Assembly (NCBI GenBank): GCA_038503035.1
Contig: JAVSML010024020.1
Coordinates: forward strand, 62,001-126,000
From: Crocodylus rhombifer
Taxonomy: Eukaryota; Chordata; Crocodylia; Crocodylidae
Reading direction: 5' to 3'
Length of the DNA stretch: 64,000 bases
Within the stretch, counting starts at the first letter, position 1, and every line of letters begins with the position of its first letter. The position numbers and the translations under genes were made by a program. The notes beneath the pieces are model-generated. The model had not been told where the DNA came from. It saw nothing but the letters and a program-made list of their open reading frames with translations, and did no database searches. Of this stretch, positions 10,693 to 21,462 are shown piece by piece.

Positions 10693-10729
10693 TGTTTAGG
10701 CCAGGTTCTCCTCAAAGCTGGACTTGTAC

Positions 10730-10750
10730 CTGCAGAGAGAAAAATCAGTA
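10730..10750 (-). promoter_or_regulatory. Likely 3' splice site before OR-1
   Basis: The minus strand reads ATTTTTCTCTCTGCAG just before a 37-base leader and the OR-1 ATG. There is no ATG in that leader. A non-coding first exon spliced to a single coding exon is the usual OR gene layout. The upstream exon itself cannot be placed. Confidence 0.55.
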
Positions 10751-10759
10751 TTATCTTGT

Positions 10760-11850
10760 GTTCCTGTGGGATTGTCAAAAACTCCTGGTTTATTGCTCTG
10801 CATCATAAGATATTTACATTATGAGCTGAAAGAAAATAAGGGAAAATCATTTGATAGTCTAGATATTATTTCCTTTCAGACTCTTAATGATTGAGCAAGG
10901 CAAAGGTGTTTCAAGAAAATATTTTACTTTATTTTATTATTTTTAATATCTTTTTGAATTTTAGCATTCATTTGAATGATTTATATCATTATTGATGCAA
11001 AAATATCACAAAAGTATACCTCTGCATAAATTTCATAGAGACTCTTCACAGGAGAAGCTATAGATGTTCATACAGTGGTTCCTGCACTGTACTTAAAATG
11101 CAGTTGAACTTTAGAAAATGTTTGTGAAGTATTCTTAGCCCTACCAATATAAGCAGTTATAACAAGTTAGATACTTAAATATAAGCAGTCAGCAGTTTCC
11201 CCAGATCCAGCCATTTAGGGACAGCTGAAACAAAATATTAATAGAGTAACCTCATGTACTCCCACCAGAACATCCTACAATGCTACTTTCCTGCCCAATT
11301 GATGCACCAGGGGTAAAAAGGTATATAGGGGTACAAGGGTGAATAGTGTACTATGCCCTAACAGTTGACAAACTTAAGTCATAAAATGACAACAAGAAGA
11401 GAAGAATTTCAATTCCAGCAAGTTCAGGGTTTCCAGTAGAAACACCAGATGCTTCTGGAGGACAAGAATCTTAATATCATGGTAGCTTTTTAGGTTTCAT
11501 TTTGTTTTCCTACATTAAAATGAATAAATAAAAGTTTTCCTAAACAGAAATGTTCAAGCACTACATTCTGTTTCATCTTTATGTGCATAAGTGGCATTTC
11601 CATAAAACTGTAAGTGCAGATTTGGGCCCTTCTGTAGAATATATGTTCTATTTTCACCTGCAGAGCTATGTTTAACCTGTGCTTCCCTTCTGCACATGTT
11701 GACAATGCTGGCCAAGTAGGCTTTGAAGTGGAGTGTGAGCATCCATATCCATATAGAACTATGTGAGTCCCTCAAAACTTGGTCATAGAAAAACCAAAAC
11801 TAGCAACTCTTCGATACTGGAGAAGGAAGACCCACCCACTTTTTAGCCTG
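10760..11850. other. AT-rich intergenic DNA, nothing recognised
   Basis: Probable upstream region of OR-1. Short minus-strand open frames at 11490-11775 overlap one another and show no motif. Confidence 0.4.
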
Positions 11851-11859
11851 ACAGTGGGT

Positions 11860-11960
11860 GCATCTGCATGAGATGTTTTACTGTGCAGTGGAGCTAATTA
11901 CTGCACAATAAGCATCTACATGTGCAGATGCTTATTGTGTCGTAATTCTCTAACAGTGAG
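11860..11960. mobile_element. Palindromic fragment, probable MITE core
   Basis: Contains a perfect 14-bp hairpin: CACAATAAGCATCT (11904-11917), an 8-base loop, and AGATGCTTATTGTG (11926-11939). The flanks repeat GTGCAGTGGAGCTAATTACTGC-like words with GTGCATCTGCATG at the left and TGCAAATGTAGA further right. These are similar in style to other short fold-back elements here. Element ends are not defined. Confidence 0.5.
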
Positions 11961-14205
11961 AAAATTTGCTACCTGAAAATGCAAGCAGCGAATTTACTCA
12001 AGAGTAGAAACTGCACAATAGTGCAAATGTAGACCCCAGACATCCCCAGATGTTGCTTTATTGCTATGTTAGCAGAACATATCTGGTGATTCCAGCTTTG
12101 ACAATAAGTCCTGGGGAGACAGTCATTTGTTAAACAATAAACTGCAAGGTTTTGTTGGTCAAAGCATGCATATTGATATCTTTTCATAAACCAATAGGCA
12201 GCAAATTCAGGTCACAGAATACTGGTTTAAATAGGTCCATTATCACTGAAAGAATTGACAGGATTTTTGGATTCCCCACTACCGCCCCAAAATAAGTTGT
12301 TTGTCAAAACAGATGTATTCTATGCAGCTATGTAGAATAAAAACCATTTTGCAGAGAGACAGAGACAAAAACAGACACAGAAAAAATCTAATTGAAAACT
12401 TGGCACTTCTGCTGGAAAATGAATATAATTTCATTTTGCAAATATGTTTAGTTTGTTTTCATTACAATGAAAACAACATCTGATGGTGAAAAGAACTGGA
12501 GTGGAAATGAACAGTTAAAATGTAAAATAAGAATGAATTCTCTGATCATTTCTAGTTCTCAGTTTCTTAAAGTTTCTCCCTTTTCTCTCATTGACAAAAA
12601 CCATCATTAGAGGAAAAGGCACACCAATTGAATGGCCATGGAAGTAACTCTGGAGAAGTTACTTGCATTATATGAAGTGATGTGTGTAGACATGTAGGTA
12701 GAAAGATGATACAGAAAGCTATCATAGAGGTTTTGTTAAACTTTAAACAGAGGAAAAAAATATACTTCGCTACTTCCTTTGCCACTATGTAGAGATTTCT
12801 TATAAAATCCAGTGCAAACACTGTGTTCCTAACTAATAAAAACACCATCCTTGTTAATACTTTATATTACGTCTCTGCTTAAAATGATTTATAAAGTATT
12901 ACTGAACAGCTGATGGGGTTTTTTTCAAAACTAAAAAGTTTCACAGAGATTTTTTCGATGAAATATTTGACCAAACATTTTCTTAGGGCCAAGCTGGAAT
13001 CCCCAATCTAGTAAAAGAGATAAAAGGCAAGAGAAATCAAGAAACCTGACTTTTTGTCAATCCAGATTTAAAGATGTTAACAGGGTTGCATTTTGTGACA
13101 TCAGTTGAAAATTTGAAAGTAAAAGTTTTGAAAACAAAATTTGAAACCTTAGAAACCTGCATAAAATAGAATTCTATATCCTTAGCCATAAGACATAATT
13201 ATAAGCAATCTTTTTGACTCTACACATTTTTAAGAGCTGGGTAACCATGCATTAAAACATCCATTAAACATTTATTAATTCTGTTTTAGAAGGGCCAATA
13301 AGGTATCCTCCATCTTTTCAAAGGAACATTTCAGGTGTATGATATATTAGTTTGTCTTGATGTGGAATGCAAAACTGTTTGTATAGGTCTACCTATACAA
13401 TAGGGCTGAATAGGGCTTTGCTTTAAAGGCATGTAGCACTCCTGAACCTAATGATTCTGTTCAAGGAGTGTGAGGCAACTCATCATGTATAAATACTTCC
13501 AACCTAGAAACAGGGTAGAGAATCAAATGGTTATGAAAGTATGGTGAGAAATACATATCTCCTTTGTTCTGATCCCTGTAGAAGACATAGATTCCTTACC
13601 TGTTTCTGAAGGGGAACAGAGCAGTTTCTTCATTGACTCCAGAGCATTCCAGTAGGTATCAGACAAGTATAATATACGTATTTTACATGCCCTCTTGAGA
13701 ACCAATCCCTCATGGATCCCACAGTCGGGGGGGGGGGGGGAACAACAAAAAACCCCAAAGCAGAACTCTTTGTGAACTAAGCTTATGCATCTGATCTTAA
13801 TAACAAAAGCAAAACACAGTAAAAAGAGTTCTTTGGGGTGTCTCTTGATATTGAAAATGACCTTATCTCTGAAATTACCTTTGTTCCACACATTTTTAAA
13901 TATTCACTAGTATCTTCGCCAGTTTTGTTCATGCCATTTTTTGTTATGCTGGAACTAGGTGTTTTTCCATCTGTAGTAACAGGTACAATGATAGAGTAAA
14001 CTGATCAATAGAATGACTGATTGATAGATGTAGTTAGTGAAAAAAATGTTAATTTTCACTCTTTGGAAAATGGTCTAATGCTGTCTCTGACCTCCACAAC
14101 TGGGACTTGTAACTAGAAGGCCTGGCAAGCAGGTGCATGGCCAGGAGCCAGAACTCTATCCTTCCTCTGGGGCTTAAGTGAAGCAAGAGCATGGAGCCTG
14201 GAGAT
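11961..14205. other. AT-rich intergenic DNA
   Basis: No gene is supported. A run of 14 G lies at 13727-13740. The 122-codon minus-strand open frame at 13523-13891 crosses this G run and has no recognisable domain, so I treat it as chance. Confidence 0.4.
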
Positions 14206-14209
14206 GTAT

Positions 14210-14545
14210 GCATAAGAACATAAGAATATAGGAAGTGACATAGTGGGGCCGATGAATGGTCCATCTTGCCCAGTATCCTGTCTCAGACAGTGGCAGAAAT
14301 GGATGCTATAGAGGGAAAGCACTGAACCAGATATCTCCAGAGTGATCTTTCCCCTGTTCAGTATGCTTCCTGGCATCCACCATTTTTTGGTTTAGAGATA
14401 CCGCAGGAAACATCTCCAACCATTCTGTTCACCGCCATTAAGAGATCTAGTATCCATTAATTTATCTAAGCCCTTTTTTAACCTGGCTATGCTATCCATC
14501 TCCACCACCTCCTGAGGCAATGAATTCCATAAGTTAATGCATTGC
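14210..14545. repeat. Dispersed reptile-type interspersed repeat
   Basis: The run AAGAACATAAGAA, then GGTCCATCTTGCCCAGTATC, CCTGTCTCAGACAGTGGC, and later TTAATTTATCTAAGCCC and a TGAATTCCATAAGTTAA ending resembles an interspersed repeat I know from sauropsid genomes. I cannot name its family safely; a LINE 3' end or a SINE are both possible. It has no coding capacity. Confidence 0.5.
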
Positions 14546-16800
14546 ACCACCTGGTGGCATTGCTCCCAGAGCAGACCTGCAAGTGGTTAACTGTGGCAAG
14601 AGCATGGACCCTGGGGAAACATGACTTCCCACGGTCTTTTATCTCTCCATGCTTGCTGCTAAACTGTCCTTTCCCACCATGCCCCCTAGGAATGTAGGAG
14701 GCTGAGGAGGGAAGCTGCAGACTCCCCTCCCCACAACAAATTCTCCTGTCTAGTGGGGAGCAGTCCAGATGTAGGGCAAAAGTTGGAGAGAGGCATTTGT
14801 GTGGCCTATGGCCCATAGGCCTGCATCAAGTCTCAGAGGTCCTTGGAGCTCATAGCATGGTGCCATCCATGTAGGCTAGTGTCATACCCAGTTGGGGTGG
14901 GTTGGGATGTTGGCTTGGGACCAGTACCAAATCCTAGGATAAAGGAAGTTGGGGGGGGGGGTAGAGAAGGGCATGGGAGTCACCCTATCCACCCCCAGAT
15001 TTATTTTCCCTGCTCTAGCAGTGGGAGGGAGACAAATTCAATGTAAAGCTCCATTAATTAGAATCTATACCTGGAAAACCATAACAAATTTATAAATTTT
15101 CATTATGTAGAATCTAATTATTGGGGGATCGTCTTATATTCAGGGCTGTCTTGTACTGCCACCTGCCTCCCTGCCCGTCTCTCCCCCTACTCCCTAAGCC
15201 CCTCACTTTCACTACTTTCTCTGGCTGATGCAGGTACAGGGGGTGCCCCAGAGCTTGTCCTGACCTGTTCTGCAGGGAGTGACTGTGTCCCTACCCTGTG
15301 CTGTAGGGAGTGGCTGTGTAAGCAATGCAAAAATAGTGTAGAGCTCTGAAGTCCTGTAAGTTCTCCCTGGAGTAAAGATGATGTAAATAAACAGCAAGTC
15401 GGTCCCTTCCACAACATATTTACAAAGCCATTTTTTGCTTTGATTGCAAAATACTTCAGGGATCAGTTCTCAAGGGTGCCTCTAACATCCTTAAAATATT
15501 TGCGTGTCAGAAGACACAAGCACTCCAACATGTGTGAAGAAAATAGTATCCATTCCAAAGACAGGTAAGGAATTTTGGTATTTCCAGGTAAAACAGTGCT
15601 TTGGACCTCCCTTGTGTTTCCCAAGGGAGGAATTGCTTAGGACTCCTAGCCTTGCATAGTCTCTTTGAGTACCCCTGAAGACAGCCTAGGCAAAACTTCT
15701 AGAATGGGACAGTCCCTGGTTCCTTGGACCCTGAGAATGAGAATTTCGGTCTCTGGTCCCTGGAGTCAGCTCTGGCCTCTCTCAGAGTGCTACTTTTTGT
15801 CTTTACTCAGACGGAGTGTACCTAATGCTCCAAGAAGTGAAGCAGTCAGCTCTTCTTAAACAAAACAACATTAATTGGATAAGAGCAATACAGTAGGCAG
15901 AATCCATTTGGCCTGAAGTCCAGGACATCTCTATCAGAAAAACAAAATTAAAGAAAATAGCTGGATATTTCTCCTCCCCCTCAGGCATATTTATGTCCTG
16001 GCTTTCTCTCAAGACCTGTCCGGTGCCAGAACCTACAGAGAGTATTTCCCATGATTTGCCTGGAGTCAATTTGCTGTGTCAGCATAGTACAATTAGCTCT
16101 TGACTTCCTATTGCCCCTTATGGAGAACTTGGGCAAATCTGTACAGCTCTGGCTCCAAACACAATTAACTTGCTTTTCCCTATGTATAAGCTGGTCTGGG
16201 AAAAGGAGACATGCAACATCGTTATATCATGAACAAATTTAAACCAGAAGTATTACAACAAAACTATAATCTATCAATATAGCCAAAACAAAATTGGGAG
16301 CAAGAGTTTGCCCTGACATACTTGAAACTATGTTCTTTTACACCAGGTAAAGTCCTGACCTGTTAGTTTCAAAAAGAATTCTATGTATTGAAAGATCACC
16401 ATGCTCATATTTAGGGTGTCAATTCAAAATCAGATGTTAGAATATGAAATCTGATGTAGGCTCACTGTTATTTATTCAAGATGAGGAACGTATTGCACGA
16501 GATTCTCCATTTCCATCTATTAATTAAAAAAAAACAAAATCAATACCTTAATATACCTCAGAATGAGATGTGTCTCACTGGTGAATTCACATTGTTGATT
16601 TATTTGTAGTTTTGTTTTTTATACCTTATAGCTACCAGATCTTTTTTGGGGAGGTGGCAGTGCTGTTTTCTACCTGAGCCAGTTTTTTCACTATTTGCAT
16701 TTCTTCCAAAGTGTATTATTTTGTTTTTGCATTTGTTTAATATATTCTTGGTGCTTTGGGACTGATTCTTCAGTTTGCTTGTTTATTTATTTGAATTTTG
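14546..16800. other. Intergenic DNA, nothing firmly recognised
   Basis: Short open frames on both strands overlap and lack domains. A GC-richer patch at 14560-15060 and another at 15110-15330 (starting near GTCTTATATTCAGGGC) look repeat-derived, but I could not assign them. Confidence 0.35.
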
Positions 16801-16808
16801 ATCCTGTC

Positions 16809-17119
16809 CTCTAGAGCAGGAGTTGTCAACCAGGGTGTACTTAGGAAGGTCCTAGAGGGTATGCATGGGCAGGCGGGGACAGAGAGCTGTCACCCACCAC
16901 CCACACTGCTGCCTCCCAGGAGCAGGGCTGGTGGCGAAAGGGGAAGAGGACAGTGGTACCCCTCTGCAGGCTTCACAAGTACTGCCAGGCTGGCTGGACA
17001 TATTGGGGGGGGGAAGCCCATATGCATCTGGCCATGTACCACCCCCCTCCCCACCTTGCTCCGTGTCAAGCCACCAGGGCTACACTTATTTTAAAAGGTT
17101 GAAAGCCCCTGCTCTACAG
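16809..17119. mobile_element. hAT-type non-autonomous DNA transposon with 8-bp target duplication
   Basis: The element proper is 16817-17111, starting CAGGAGTTGTCAACC and ending GGTTGAAAGCCCCTG. These are imperfect inverted repeats of the common hAT end CAGGGGTTCTCAACC. It is flanked by CTCTAGAG (16809-16816) and CTCTACAG (17112-17119), an 8-bp duplication with one mismatch. That length and the nTCTAGAn target are typical of hAT insertion. The 295-bp interior is GC-rich and non-coding. Confidence 0.85.
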
Positions 17120-17860
17120 TTTGCAATTCTGGATATGGATTGAAATACCCAAGGCACTGAAGAGGCTCTTCAGGGTCGTGGGGAGTGTCCCCAAACCATT
17201 TATAATATTTGGTGTTGCTTTAGTCATCCTTCTCCATGGAGTTTCTAGTTCCACTCTTTAGGAGAGCTATTTCAATATCTAAGTGTTCACCTTCTCCTCT
17301 GCAAGCCATCTACTGTGCAGACAAGTAATGTTTTTGATAGTAATTTTGGGATTATTTTGGATGGTTAAAGATGACGGTACAGAGAAGCCCCAGTGTCATA
17401 GAAGAGAAATCAATGTTTCTGGACAACATGAAACAGTCTCAGAGTTTTTGAAGGACCCTAAAGGAAATAGTTATCCATATTTCATTGTCTTTACTAGAGA
17501 AAGGAGTGCTCACTGGCCCTAGATTGGTTTCAATATATCAGTCTAAAAATGGAATGTTTAACAATGGAATTTGAAAGCTTGGCTTCCTTGGTGGGTGATT
17601 AGACATTACAAAAAGAATATATCCACCATCCTAAAATTAGTTGTGATGAAATGTGCAAAATATACTGATAGCTACTATATACATGATTTACTGTGTGACA
17701 TTTTTGGAACCTTGTAAAATTTTTCTTTTCCTGAACTGGAATTCTTTCTCTTCAGGGTCAATCATAACAAATAGCTTTGAGGGATAGAATTTTTTTTTTC
17801 AAGTTCTCAAGTCCTATCCTGCTATTGTGCTTTTATAGGGTGTTTATATGCATGATCTGG
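17120..17860. other. Intergenic DNA, nothing recognised
   Basis: AT-rich. The 79-codon plus-strand frame at 17283-17522 has no motif. Confidence 0.4.
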
Positions 17861-17864
17861 GAAT

Positions 17865-18130
17865 AGGGGGAGGTGTTCTAATTAAAGTGCCTGGACTGTC
17901 TCATGTGTCAGCCTCCCCACACTGAAAAATAATGGCAGGGACACTTTAACTAAACCTTATTGAATGAGCTTTAGTTCAAGTGCTCCTGCCACCGTTTTTC
18001 CACATGGGGACACTAATAAAAGTGATGCTGGAGTCTGCTGGAGCACAGCAACTACCACGCTCCAGCAGACTTGATCAATTACAGTGCACAAGAGCAGCCT
18101 TGCTGCACATGTATAAGAGTCCATAACTTC
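17865..18130 (-). mobile_element. Short non-autonomous DNA element, family F1, copy 2
   Basis: Its reverse complement matches 3600-3925: CTCCAGCAG words, GCTCATTCAATAAG, TTTAGTTAAAGTGTCCC, GCCATT, then TTTAATTAGAACACCTCCCC. It also contains a CTGGAGCGTGG...CCAGCAGACTCCAGC inner palindrome. It ends about 300 bases before OR-2, so it lies in that gene's probable upstream region. Confidence 0.55.
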
Positions 18131-18394
18131 TATTAGGTCCTTATCTGCATGATGCTTGTGATGGGTGGAAAACAAGAATGCTGTTGTAGTCCCTACTGCA
18201 ACCCTGAGCATATCACATAGTGTCCCTTCATAAGTATGCCCAACCTGTAAAATGAGAATAATAATGCTTATCCACTTCTTCTGAAGTTCAAATAACAGCA
18301 TGTACATTACTCAGCAACTATGGTAAAGGGAAATATAGGATTTTTTTACAATTAGATAGCTGCCAATGCTTATACTAATGCTGCAGCTAATGCT

Positions 18395-18418
18395 TTATCT
18401 TTTCCTTTACTCCAGCAG
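18395..18418 (+). promoter_or_regulatory. Likely 3' splice site before OR-2
   Basis: A pyrimidine-rich TTATCTTTTCCTTTACTCC run is followed by AGCAG, giving possible acceptors at 18415 or 18418. The OR-2 ATG is only 5-8 bases further on. This matches the layout of the other receptors in the window. Confidence 0.55.
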
Positions 18419-18423
18419 ACAAT

Positions 18424-19362
18424 ATGAACAGAACTGAAGAAGACAACCAAAGTTATGTGCTCGAACAGTTCATCCTCTTGGGATTTTCTGATCAGCCAGA
18501 GAGCCAAGTGGTTCTTTTCATGGTTTTCCTTGCCCTCTATGTGGTGACCCTTGTTGGGAACTTCCTCATTGTGTTCCTGGTTGGCACAGACAGCCTCCTC
18601 CACACCCCCATGTATTTCTTCCTTGCCAACCTGTCCCTTCTGGAGGTTTTCTACTCCTCCAGTGTCCAGCCCCAACTGCTGTTTCACCTCTTGATGGAAC
18701 ACAGAGTCATCTCTTTGGCTCCTTGCATGATCCAGCTCTTCCTATTCCTCACTTTTGGAATGACAGAGTGTCTGCTCCTCACTGTTATGTCATATGACCG
18801 GTATGTGGCCATATGCCTTCCTCTACGCTACCCGCTCATCATGTCCAAAAGAACTTGTACCACCCTGGCAGGTGTCTCTTGGGCAGGTGGTTTTCTTGCT
18901 TCTGTCATCAACACTGTGTTCACCTTCCAATTGTCTTTCTGTGGCCACAATGAGGTAGATCATTTCTTCTGTGAAATGCCAGCCATAGTGAGCAAAGCCT
19001 GTACAGGCAGGCACCAGACAGAGATAGTTATGTCTGTAAGTGCTGTTTTCACCTTGATTTGCCCACTTTCCATAATACTTGTGTCTTATGCTTGCATCCT
19101 CAGCACTGTGGTGAGAACCCCCTCCATTACAGGGAGGCGTAAGGCCTTCTCCACCTGCTCTTCCCACTTGACTGTGGTCAGCCTGTTTTTTGGAACAGCG
19201 ATTTCCATGTACCTGAGATCTAAAACTCCCTCCTCCATTGGGCAACTCAAAATAAGCTCTGTGTTCTACACCACTGTGACACCAGCCTTGAACCCTGTGA
19301 TTTATAGCCTAAGGAACAAGGAGGTGATACAAGCCCTGAGGAAGGCAGTAGCTAAGATGTAA
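18424..19362 (+). CDS. OR-2: class II olfactory receptor
   Basis: A complete 312-residue seven-helix odorant receptor. Seen: two N-terminal glycosylation sites (NRT at 2, NQS at 8), FILLGFSD (16-23), GN (45-46), PMYFFL (62-67), Cys101, MSYDRYVAIC (122-131), FFC with Cys183, Cys193, SY (221-222), KAFSTCSSH (240-248) and NPVIYSLRN (290-298). It differs from the other receptors in having MSYDRY for MAYDRY, PALNP for PMLNP, and LFFGT in helix 6, so it belongs to a different subfamily. My impression is OR2/OR13-like rather than OR10-like. Start: first ATG after the acceptor. No disabling change is seen. The ligand is unknown. Confidence 0.96.
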   Translation: MNRTEEDNQSYVLEQFILLGFSDQPESQVVLFMVFLALYVVTLVGNFLIVFLVGTDSLLHTPMYFFLANLSLLEVFYSSSVQPQLLFHLLMEHRVISLAPCMIQLFLFLTFGMTECLLLTVMSYDRYVAICLPLRYPLIMSKRTCTTLAGVSWAGGFLASVINTVFTFQLSFCGHNEVDHFFCEMPAIVSKACTGRHQTEIVMSVSAVFTLICPLSIILVSYACILSTVVRTPSITGRRKAFSTCSSHLTVVSLFFGTAISMYLRSKTPSSIGQLKISSVFYTTVTPALNPVIYSLRNKEVIQALRKAVAKM

Positions 19363-19399
19363 AAAGGTAAAGGTACCTCAGATTCTGACATGGACATTC

Positions 19400-21460
19400 A
19401 TATGATGGAGATATCCCATTTGGAGTCCTGGATATTGCTATATCGGATTAGAACACTACTTTATCCATACATTCTTTCTACAACCAGATCAGATCCACGC
19501 CTTTCTTCTCACTGGGTTAAATTAATGGTTCTCCTTGCTCCACGTCCTGTGTACATACTGGTTGTGATCATGGATCCATCTAGTACCTATCCTTTTGACA
19601 TACCAGATCAATGTTTTATCTAGTCCTCCATATACTCTTTCTACTTCCACAATCAGACACTGGTTAAGCTTTAGCTTTATCCTTTCTATATCACTGAAAG
19701 ACCATCATTTCACCTAGTCCCTGCAATCCTTCCTCTTGGCTACTCAGTTGGACCCCATCTAATCCTGTATTTTTCTACACGCTGTCTGAAAAAAAGAAAA
19801 CAACATGTCTGTTTCTGCATTCTTGCTATGCCTAAGCATGGCCAGAAACCTCATGAACCTCCTTCCCACAATGCACATAGACACAAAAGCGATCTCTTTT
19901 TAGAAATTTCCCAAATTTGAAAGAAAAACTCCTCATGTACTTTATATCACTGTCCAGTCACATTACATTGCCTGGTGGTTTTTTATGTGAAGTACTTTCA
20001 GTTTTCTTGCTCTTTTTTCCTTGAAAACATTGAGAGAAATTTCTTTGGTCTCACAATGTATTGAGCTCAAAAGAGCACATCTCTACAGATTTATTTTCTC
20101 TTTTTGTTTTTACTTCTACCTTTGAATGAACAGCTTATTTTTTTTCTTCGAAAATTAAATTTTATGTCAAAATGAAATGTTTAACAAGGAAGGCCTATTT
20201 TGAAAAAATTTGCAGTGAAAGAATGTTGAAATTATTTGCTTTAACTTTTTCACTTCATATCATCCATGAAAAAAATCATTCTGGTAATATTATCATAGTT
20301 TTTCAGAACAATATTTTTTACGGAACTGGCATGATTGAATATGATTAAATCAAACATTTTATTGTTACTGGTTTTTCTGTTTCAAACAATAATATTCCAT
20401 ATCAGATTTAGTCTTTTAGCACAAAGTTAAGTTTTAAAATGTCAGAATTCCCCATGAAACAGAAATTCAGTTTTTTCATTGGCGATATCCATCACTTTTG
20501 GACCATCATATACCTAACCACAGAATTCGGGATTTTCCCTGGAAAAAAGTAGTCACATGACTGTTGAAAAATATCTTTGCTTTTCTGGTTAGTAATATTC
20601 TATTAATTTAGAGCCAGTATTTATTAAAGGCCTGTCTATAACTCTATATCTGCTTGGTCTTATGACAACACTGTCCTCAAGTTTAAATCATATTCCCTTT
20701 CAGCTTTGCTGCTCCCCCTCCTCCTGCCACCCCCCGTCAAACAAGCTAATTTCTGTTTGGACTCCTCTACTCTTCTTTCACGCTTCACCAGGCAGTACTG
20801 GAATGATGATCTTTTAGTGATACAGAAAAGAAAAAGGTACCTGCTCTCTGTGCATAAGACCCCAAACTTGCTGTAATATAGTCATTTTATTGCAGTGCTG
20901 GCTGTGCATCATGCATCATTTTTTAAAAAGCCAAGGCAAAGAGATTATTAGCATATTCCATTCTCTGCTCTAAAAAGTGGTCCTTTATTCAGATCAGGAT
21001 GTAACCTATAAGGAAAAAGCATGGTATGCTTTGATTACAAGTATCCTAGCTCAATTTGGAGGTAAGGAAATGTATACCCTTAGTACTAAATCCCCATCAT
21101 TCACTAGATATTTATTCTGAAGATTCTGTCTACTTCTTGATCTAGTTGACTAGAATCAGAGAGGCAACCTGCTTTGCCTATGTAGCTGCATAGTTCTTCT
21201 GTACTTTCAATGGGTGCAATACAAAACTTGTGCTCCCAGGAGCAAATTCTACTTCTCCTTGCACAGGCATAGAGCTCCCCCATGGTTTCAGTGGAATGCA
21301 TTCATGCCTGCACAGATAGATCCTTGGACACACAGGAGAAGCATGGGTCTCTGTTCAGGAGAAATGTAGATTTTGCTATGACACAAATGGCTTCCTACTT
21401 CTATTTGTTGACATAAAACACCACCTCAGGGTTGTGAAGAAATCCCCCTCTCTCTGCCCT
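19400..21460. other. AT-rich intergenic DNA downstream of OR-2
   Basis: No gene supported. The 20100-20480 part is full of AAAATGAAA and TTTTCAAAA words in both orientations, the look of an old fold-back repeat, but no ends can be fixed. Confidence 0.4.
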
Positions 21461-21462
21461 GT

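Noticed and set aside
18823..19245. 140-codon minus-strand frame
   Set aside because: Antisense shadow of OR-2.
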